A stretch of 35,589 nt of DNA, from NCBI GenBank assembly GCA_947445775.1, contig CANFEB010000027.1:1-35589 (forward strand). Reading direction: 5' to 3'. The stretch comes from Oligoflexales bacterium. Lineage in GTDB: Bacteria; Bdellovibrionota_B; Oligoflexia; Oligoflexales; RGVZ01. The translations under genes were made by a program, and so were the position numbers. Positions 31,437 through 35,589 of this stretch are shown piece by piece. The notes beneath the pieces are model-generated. The model saw nothing but the letters and a program-made list of their open reading frames with translations. It searched no databases and was not told where the DNA came from. Every line of letters starts with the position of its first letter. Position 1 is the stretch's first letter.

Positions 31437-32176
31437 GGGAGCGCCTCTAGCTTTGCTATGACACTAAGCTGAAGCGCCTTCCAAGCTGACGGACGCGCAA
31501 AGAATTCTTTGGCATCGTCGGGAAGAAACTCGACGACCTGGCCACGAAAATGCTCGAAATCGACACTTGTCGCGCATGCAATCGCCTGTTCGACTGTCGC
31601 GGGCCGCACAATCAAGTCGCCCTCGATACGGCGCGAGAAGAGAAAACTTAAGTCGTAAACGTCGCGCGCCTGGGTTTGGGGTCTGCCCGCCAATGCCGCG
31701 ATTTTCTGCAGCAGCGCGTGGGATGCGCCGTAATGCGTCATGAAGTTTGGACTGAGTCCGTATACCCCGAGAAGCATGGGATCGATCGGATCGAAGGACG
31801 TTCCGCTGCGATCGATCCCGCGGCGTGAGAATTCGATCTTTGACGGTACCTCGAGGCCTTGGGACCGCAGCATCACTTTCCACCGTTGGACGGTTGCGGT
31901 TTGCTTGGGCGCCGTATGTGAAACGAGTTCAATCTTTTGCGCGGCGAGCATGGTCTTCAGGGCTTGACCGTTCAGGACCTTGTCGACCCGTTTTTTTAAC
32001 GTCTCGCAGGCGATGGTTTCGACATCGAAGTCGATATCTTCGGAATAGCGGTTGCTGCCAAGGAAAAAGCGGAGGTTGCAGCCACCCTTGAGGGCGATTA
32101 GAGTTTTGTCCTGAGTCGTCAGGAACGACCGACAGAAGACGAGGTGGAAGAGTTCGATGTCGCGTTGAATACTCAT
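31433..32176 (-). CDS. AbiEii-like nucleotidyltransferase toxin
   Basis: The 247-residue product is of the AbiEii/DUF1814 nucleotidyltransferase family. It has the KGG motif (K30-G32 in LIALKGGCNLRFFLG) and the DxD-type metal site D47-I-D49 (YSEDIDFD). The middle helical part includes ARDVYDLSFLFSRR (about 170). Relatives in the AbiE and MenT systems add nucleotides to tRNA or other targets and stop growth, giving abortive phage resistance. It overlaps the antitoxin gene by 4 bp (ATGA). It is first in the operon, directly downstream of a 44-nt palindrome, with AGAGGA ten bases before ATG 32176. Confidence 0.87.
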   Translation of the reverse strand: MSIQRDIELFHLVFCRSFLTTQDKTLIALKGGCNLRFFLGSNRYSEDIDFDVETIACETLKKRVDKVLNGQALKTMLAAQKIELVSHTAPKQTATVQRWKVMLRSQGLEVPSKIEFSRRGIDRSGTSFDPIDPMLLGVYGLSPNFMTHYGASHALLQKIAALAGRPQTQARDVYDLSFLFSRRIEGDLIVRPATVEQAIACATSVDFEHFRGQVVEFLPDDAKEFFARPSAWKALQLSVIAKLEALP

Positions 32177-32181
32177 ATATC

Positions 32182-32225
32182 GATATTCCTCTGAATCGAC
32201 AGATATGTCAATTCAGAGGAATATC
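32182..32225 (-). promoter_or_regulatory. 44-nt palindromic operator/promoter of the AbiE-like operon
   Basis: The arms GATATTCCTCTGAAT (32182-32196) and ATTCAGAGGAATATC (32211-32225) are perfect reverse complements. After one mismatch the centre continues as GACA-GATA-TGTC, so 19 of 20 arm positions pair. On the minus strand the centre carries TTGACA, a -35-like element, and the distal arm carries the AGAGGA ribosome-binding site. It starts six bases before the toxin start codon. AbiEi repressors are known to bind inverted repeats at their own promoter, so this is the likely operator. Confidence 0.8.
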
Positions 32226-32234
32226 AAAGGCAAA

Positions 32235-32260
32235 GGCAGTGCTTTTTATTTCGCACTGCC
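32235..32260. terminator. Hairpin in the AbiE upstream region
   Basis: GGCAGTGC (32235-32242) and GCACTGCC (32253-32260) form a perfect 8-bp stem with a 10-nt loop. It lies between the operator palindrome and the right direct repeat. No strong U tract follows on either strand, so its role as a terminator is uncertain. Confidence 0.4.
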
Positions 32261-32269
32261 GTCATCAGA

Positions 32270-32287
32270 AAAAGGCCCCCGAGGGGC
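32270..32287 (-). terminator. Possible minus-strand terminator beside the right direct repeat
   Basis: Read on the minus strand, GCCCC-TCG-GGGGC is followed by CTTTTTC, a short stem with a T tract. It would insulate the AbiE-like operon from minus-strand read-through. The stem is partly made of the direct repeat. Confidence 0.4.
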
Positions 32288-32308
32288 ATATTATTAATTG
32301 GGTCAGGC
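32278..32308. repeat. 31-bp direct repeat, right copy
   Basis: This is the second copy of the pyrD 3'-end repeat (29 of 31 positions identical to 30817-30847). It lies 24 bp before the RIO kinase start and marks the right boundary of the AbiE-carrying insertion. Confidence 0.93.
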
Positions 32309-32332
32309 ATCGCTTTGATATATATCCTTCCC

Positions 32333-33169
32333 ATGAAGACTCCAGCGCGCCTACTTCCATTGCAACATGCCGATCTCATTGATGAGGTCGTGGGTCAGCT
32401 CCAAAGCGGCAAAGAGGCCGAGGTTTATCTGGTCCGCGTCGAGGGGGTCATCCGTTGTGCCAAGGTGTACAAAGAGGCCAATCACCGGACCTTCACTCAA
32501 AAGACGCAGTACACGGAAGGCCGCAAGATTCGCAATAGCCGGCAAGCCCGGGCGATGGAGGGCAACAGCAAATACGGCCGCAAAGAACGTGAGAGTGAGT
32601 GGCAGAATACCGAGGTCGAGACCCTTTATCTGCTGGCCGCTGCCGGTGTTCGCGTGCCACAGCCGTTGGCTTTTTATGAAGGTGTTCTGCTTCTTGAAAT
32701 GGTGGCCGATCAAGACGGCGATCCTGCCCCTCGTCTGAGCGACGTCGTGCTGACAGCCGTGCAGGCGCGAGCCTATTTTCAGGTGATGATTAGAGAGGCC
32801 GTTCGCATGCTTTGTGCGGGCATTGTCCACGGCGATTTATCAGAATTCAATGTTTTAAAGGCCCATGACGGCTTGGTCATTATCGACCTGCCCCAAGCCG
32901 TGCAAGCGACGGCCAACAATGCTTTTGCGATTTTTGAGCGTGACCTTTTGCAGCTGGCCGCTTTTTTTGGTCGTTCTGCCCCCGAAATCAAATCAACAAA
33001 CTATGCCAAAGAGATCTGGCAGCTGTACCGCAATGGCAAGTTGCGCCCAGACACGCAATTAACGGGAAAATTTGCGGATAGCTCGAAAAATGCCGACGTT
33101 GGCGAAGTCATGGCTGAGATCGACGAGGCTCGGGCCGAGGCGCTGATGAGGCACCGCGGGCCGAGGTAG
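32333..33169 (+). CDS. RIO-type atypical serine protein kinase
   Basis: RIO kinases are ATP-dependent atypical kinases/ATPases; archaeal and eukaryotic members act in small-ribosomal-subunit maturation, and bacterial ones are little studied. The 278-residue product has LQSGKEAEVYLVR (ATP-binding segment with GKEAEVY), the catalytic loop HGDLSEFNVL and the metal-binding loop IIDLPQAV. This is the full kinase core with the catalytic Asp residues intact. A RIO1-like pattern (CAKVYKEANHRTFTQ) is visible. ATG 32333 is preferred to a TTG at 32315, though neither has a clear ribosome-binding site. The gene follows the right direct repeat; before the AbiE-like insertion it would have followed pyrD directly. 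Confidence 0.88.
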   Translation: MKTPARLLPLQHADLIDEVVGQLQSGKEAEVYLVRVEGVIRCAKVYKEANHRTFTQKTQYTEGRKIRNSRQARAMEGNSKYGRKERESEWQNTEVETLYLLAAAGVRVPQPLAFYEGVLLLEMVADQDGDPAPRLSDVVLTAVQARAYFQVMIREAVRMLCAGIVHGDLSEFNVLKAHDGLVIIDLPQAVQATANNAFAIFERDLLQLAAFFGRSAPEIKSTNYAKEIWQLYRNGKLRPDTQLTGKFADSSKNADVGEVMAEIDEARAEALMRHRGPR

Positions 33170-33215
33170 TCAGTCGTTCATGCGAAAGTACGGCTTGTCG
33201 CCGCGAATTTCAAAA

Positions 33216-34256
33216 TTACAGTTTATCGGCAAAACGCTTCGGCTTGCGGTCCTTGTGCGCACCTTTGTGCCATGCGTAGGCGGCAACCAGCGGGAAGTTA
33301 ATGGTGGCTTCACCGAAAACCATCTGCTCGAAGGCGGTGTCCACTTTGCCCCAGCTGCAGGCTTCTTTTAGGGTTGATCCCGAAAGGGCGCCGTCGCGCT
33401 CGTCTGCAACAGTCAACTGGACCGCGTATTTGTGCATCGCAACTTCGTGACCCAGGACTTCAGCCGCAACGACCACGTCTTGAGCAAAGTTTTTCGGAAC
33501 GCCGCCACCGATCATGAGCAGGCCAGTGTCGCCGCTTTCGATTTTGATTTTGGTCAACTCGCGGAAATCTGCGGTCGAGTCAATCGTCACGTGTTTTTTC
33601 GGGTTGTGCCACTGATGATGGACCAATCCAAAACCGGCACTGCAATCGGAAAAGGCTGGAACGAAAACTGGGACGCCCATTTCGTAGCAAGCAAGGACGA
33701 TGGATTCCTTGTTCTTGCCCTTCTTGGAAAGGTATTCACCCATGTGCCAAATGAACTCGCGCGACGAGTACGGGCGGTGTTCTAGGGTGCCAGCAATTTC
33801 TGCGATGGTGTCGTCGCAGTAACGCAGGTCGTCCTCGTCGATGTAGGTATCGTAAATGCGGTCGATGTTGAGTTCGCGGAGTTGATGATCATCCACAAAC
33901 GGCGTGCCGACGTAGTGGTTGAAGCCGAGGCCTTCAAAGTAGTCCTGATCGACGATGTTTGCGCCGGTCGAGACAATCGCGTCGACCATGTTGTCGCGGA
34001 CCATCTGAAGGATGATTTTTTTGAGGCCGGCGCTGATCAATGATCCAGCAAGGCAGAGGATCACAGAACTATTGTGGTCGCGTAGCATCATTTCATAGAT
34101 TTTGGCGGCGCGATTCAGGTTGCGAGCTTGAAAGGCCATATTGCCCATGGCATCGACCAGGCTGACGACGTTGTGCTTGGTCATGTCCATATGGACGATG
34201 GGTTGTTTCAGGAGTTCACGTTTTTTTTCAGACATGGCGGTTTTCGAGTTATTCAT
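33216..34256 (-). CDS. Deoxyhypusine synthase-like protein (probable homospermidine synthase)
   Basis: The family transfers an aminobutyl group from spermidine using NAD+. Eukaryotic and archaeal enzymes modify eIF5A/aIF5A. Bacteria lack that protein, and bacterial relatives make homospermidine or act on unknown acceptors. The 346-residue product has the NAD-site segments AGSLISAGLKK and STGANIVDQDY, EFIWHMGEYL, VFVPAFSDCSAGFGL, and the catalytic-lysine segment GGGVPKNFAQD. ATG 34256 has GGGGA about eleven bases upstream; the longer reading to 34385 would run into the divergent dus gene. It is convergent with the RIO kinase (46 bp between). Confidence 0.9.
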   Translation of the reverse strand: MNNSKTAMSEKKRELLKQPIVHMDMTKHNVVSLVDAMGNMAFQARNLNRAAKIYEMMLRDHNSSVILCLAGSLISAGLKKIILQMVRDNMVDAIVSTGANIVDQDYFEGLGFNHYVGTPFVDDHQLRELNIDRIYDTYIDEDDLRYCDDTIAEIAGTLEHRPYSSREFIWHMGEYLSKKGKNKESIVLACYEMGVPVFVPAFSDCSAGFGLVHHQWHNPKKHVTIDSTADFRELTKIKIESGDTGLLMIGGGVPKNFAQDVVVAAEVLGHEVAMHKYAVQLTVADERDGALSGSTLKEACSWGKVDTAFEQMVFGEATINFPLVAAYAWHKGAHKDRKPKRFADKL

Positions 34257-34348
34257 GGACTTGCTTTCCCCTGTCTTGAGCAGTATGCGGAACATTAATT
34301 GAAGCTTTAAACCCAAGCCTCTATTCACATCGGAATGCCGGTTCTTAT

Positions 34349-35482
34349 ATGACCCAACTTGTTGAATCAACATCAAAACTGTCATTGGGTCCCATAGAGG
34401 GTTCCATAGCCGGTCCCATAGCCGGCCGCATGGCGGGGCTCGGCGTTGATTTTCCGGTGATGATCGCCCCGATGGTGGGGATCAGTCACGTGGCCTTTCG
34501 AGCCATGCTTGGGCGTTATGTTCCCGCGGGGCTGAAGCCCATCATTTTCACAGAAATGCTGTCGACCAGGCGGCTGCCCAGCGAACGCCTTGATTCTACA
34601 GCTGAATTGCGCTGCACTGAGGGCGAAAAATCTGGCGTTGATTGGTTCGTTCCCCAGATTCTTGGCAACGAAGAACGATTTATCACCCCCAGCATCGCCA
34701 AACTGAACACCCTGAATCCTTGGGGCTATGACATTAATATGGGCTGCCCGGCGACCCATATTCTTAAACATAACTGGGGGGTGCGCTTGATGGGCGACCC
34801 CAAGTATGCGGCCGATGTTGTCCGCATGGTCCGGGCTTGTACGGACCGCCCTGTTAGCGTCAAGATGCGCGGGGGTAGCGATAAGATTTGCGACTTGAAC
34901 TACCTGGACGAGTTCACCCAGGCTCTGGAAGAAGGTGGCGCCGATTGGTTGACGATCCATGCTCGGACCCGGGAACAGGGGCACGAGGGGAGGGCTGACT
35001 GGAATCTGGTCGGAGAGATCGCCAGGCGGCGGAAGTTGGCGGTCGTGGCCAATGGGGACATTCAGACTTCGGCCGATGCGCTGGCCATTTTGCGGGATTT
35101 TGGGGCAGATGGCGTGATGGTTGCACGAGCAGCCACCGTCAGGCCGTGGATCCTGTGGCAAATCGCCGAGGATCTAGGATATGAACAGGTGCCCCTGGGG
35201 CGCGAAGGAGAGCGGGCTCCGCGAACGCTAGCAGAAGAGGGCCGCGAGTTTTTCCGGGCCTGCTTATTTTTGATTGACGATCTGGAGCGTTATTTGGGCG
35301 ATCATCCAGAAGATGCCCTGAAGAAGTTCAGTTTTTTTGCGGCGACGGGCGCGCGCTGGTTCATGTTTGGGCACGCCTTCTGGGCTGTGACTAAAAAGCC
35401 AAAGTCGCTGGCGCATCTGCGGGAGCTAATCAGTGATTATCGCGACCGATTTGATCATCCGCTGAAAGCGCGAATTAGTTAG
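34349..35482 (+). CDS. dus: tRNA-dihydrouridine synthase
   Basis: This flavoenzyme (FMN, NADPH) reduces uridines in the tRNA D-loop. The 377-residue product has the TIM-barrel markers MIAPMVGISHVAFR, the catalytic cysteine in DINMGCPATHI, SVKMRGG, WLTIHARTREQG, VVANGDIQT and GVMVARAA. The subclass (DusA/B/C) is not clear from sequence alone. The N-terminus contains four decayed 12-bp repeats (34388-34435) ahead of the barrel, encoding Gly-x-Ile/Met-Ala/Glu units. It is divergent from the DHS-like gene across 92 bp. A strong hairpin starts at its stop codon. Confidence 0.92.
   Translation: MTQLVESTSKLSLGPIEGSIAGPIAGRMAGLGVDFPVMIAPMVGISHVAFRAMLGRYVPAGLKPIIFTEMLSTRRLPSERLDSTAELRCTEGEKSGVDWFVPQILGNEERFITPSIAKLNTLNPWGYDINMGCPATHILKHNWGVRLMGDPKYAADVVRMVRACTDRPVSVKMRGGSDKICDLNYLDEFTQALEEGGADWLTIHARTREQGHEGRADWNLVGEIARRRKLAVVANGDIQTSADALAILRDFGADGVMVARAATVRPWILWQIAEDLGYEQVPLGREGERAPRTLAEEGREFFRACLFLIDDLERYLGDHPEDALKKFSFFAATGARWFMFGHAFWAVTKKPKSLAHLRELISDYRDRFDHPLKARIS
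34388..34435 (+). repeat. Four 12-bp tandem repeats at the dus N-terminus
   Basis: GGTCCCATAGAG, GGTTCCATAGCC, GGTCCCATAGCC and GGCCGCATGGCG follow each other in frame and encode GPIE-GSIA-GPIA-GRMA. They extend the enzyme ahead of its conserved barrel. The last unit has drifted most. Confidence 0.85.
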
Positions 35483-35509
35483 TTTCTGGCGCGAAAGCGC
35501 CAGAAACTA
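35480..35509 (+). terminator. Strong hairpin at the dus stop codon
   Basis: TAGTTTCTGGCGC and GCGCCAGAAACTA form a perfect 13-bp stem closed by a GAAA tetraloop (GNRA type). The stem begins with the stop codon TAG itself. No T tract follows, so it is either a non-canonical terminator or a 3'-end stabilising/REP-like element. Confidence 0.7.
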
Positions 35510-35510
35510 T

Positions 35511-35533
35511 CCCGAGCGTAGCGAGGGATCTCG
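35511..35533 (-). repeat. Dispersed 23-bp repeat, copy 2
   Basis: This is the reverse complement of 764-786 with two differences. Here it follows the dus hairpin immediately, so hairpin and repeat together may make up a larger interspersed unit. Confidence 0.55.
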
Positions 35534-35589
35534 ATGCGCTACCCATAGCGTTGTTTGGTCGGCGACCAGTCCGACATAGATTCTTTCGG

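Overview
The window looks like a chromosomal segment of a predatory or gliding-type former deltaproteobacterium, most likely Bdellovibrionota or a relative (inference). The reasons are an Agl/Glt-like TolQ-TolR-TolR / outer-membrane barrel / TPR / FHA-TonB cluster, a eukaryote-type NADP isocitrate dehydrogenase, an ALDH4A1-type P5C dehydrogenase, and RIO-kinase, RMD1 and deoxyhypusine-synthase-like genes. No rRNA, tRNA, CRISPR array, transposase or integrase was seen.

Layout. 0.1-6.6 kb holds housekeeping and stress genes: a 2-Cys peroxiredoxin, rlmM and pruA on the minus strand; then, divergent across only 36 bp, an MsrB-MsrA fusion on the plus strand, followed by a HAMP membrane protein overlapping a C-terminal J-domain protein and a DUF983 protein. 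6.6-7.26 kb is a gene-free stretch with one copy of a dispersed repeat. 7.26-9.65 kb has a DUF1566/Lcl lipoprotein and an RMD1/DUF155 protein. A minus-strand run follows (nuoB, a GHKL-ATPase protein, icd, an SH3 lipoprotein; 13.1 to 9.6 kb).

13.28-24.2 kb is the centrepiece: eight co-directional genes predicted to build a proton-driven trans-envelope machine. A TolQ/ExbB channel protein and two TolR/ExbD proteins would form the inner-membrane motor. A large FHA-TM-TonB-like protein would reach through the periplasm. Three TPR proteins and one outer-membrane barrel would form the periplasmic and outer-membrane part. The parts list matches the Myxococcus AglRQS-Glt gliding/sporulation machinery, but subunit-to-subunit assignment is tentative. 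surE and an NlpD-like LysM/M23 lipoprotein follow directly.

26.1-32.3 kb is accessory in character: two DUF4143-type AAA ATPases, each with its own palindromic promoter element, around an unrecognised gene; then pyrD; then an AbiEi/AbiEii-like toxin-antitoxin pair. The toxin-antitoxin pair sits in an approximately 1.46-kb insertion bracketed by 31-bp near-identical direct repeats, the first of which is the 3' end of pyrD. The toxin gene comes first, reversed from the usual AbiE order, and a 44-nt palindrome lies just upstream of it. The window closes with a RIO kinase, a deoxyhypusine/homospermidine-synthase-like protein and a tRNA-dihydrouridine synthase that ends in a strong hairpin.
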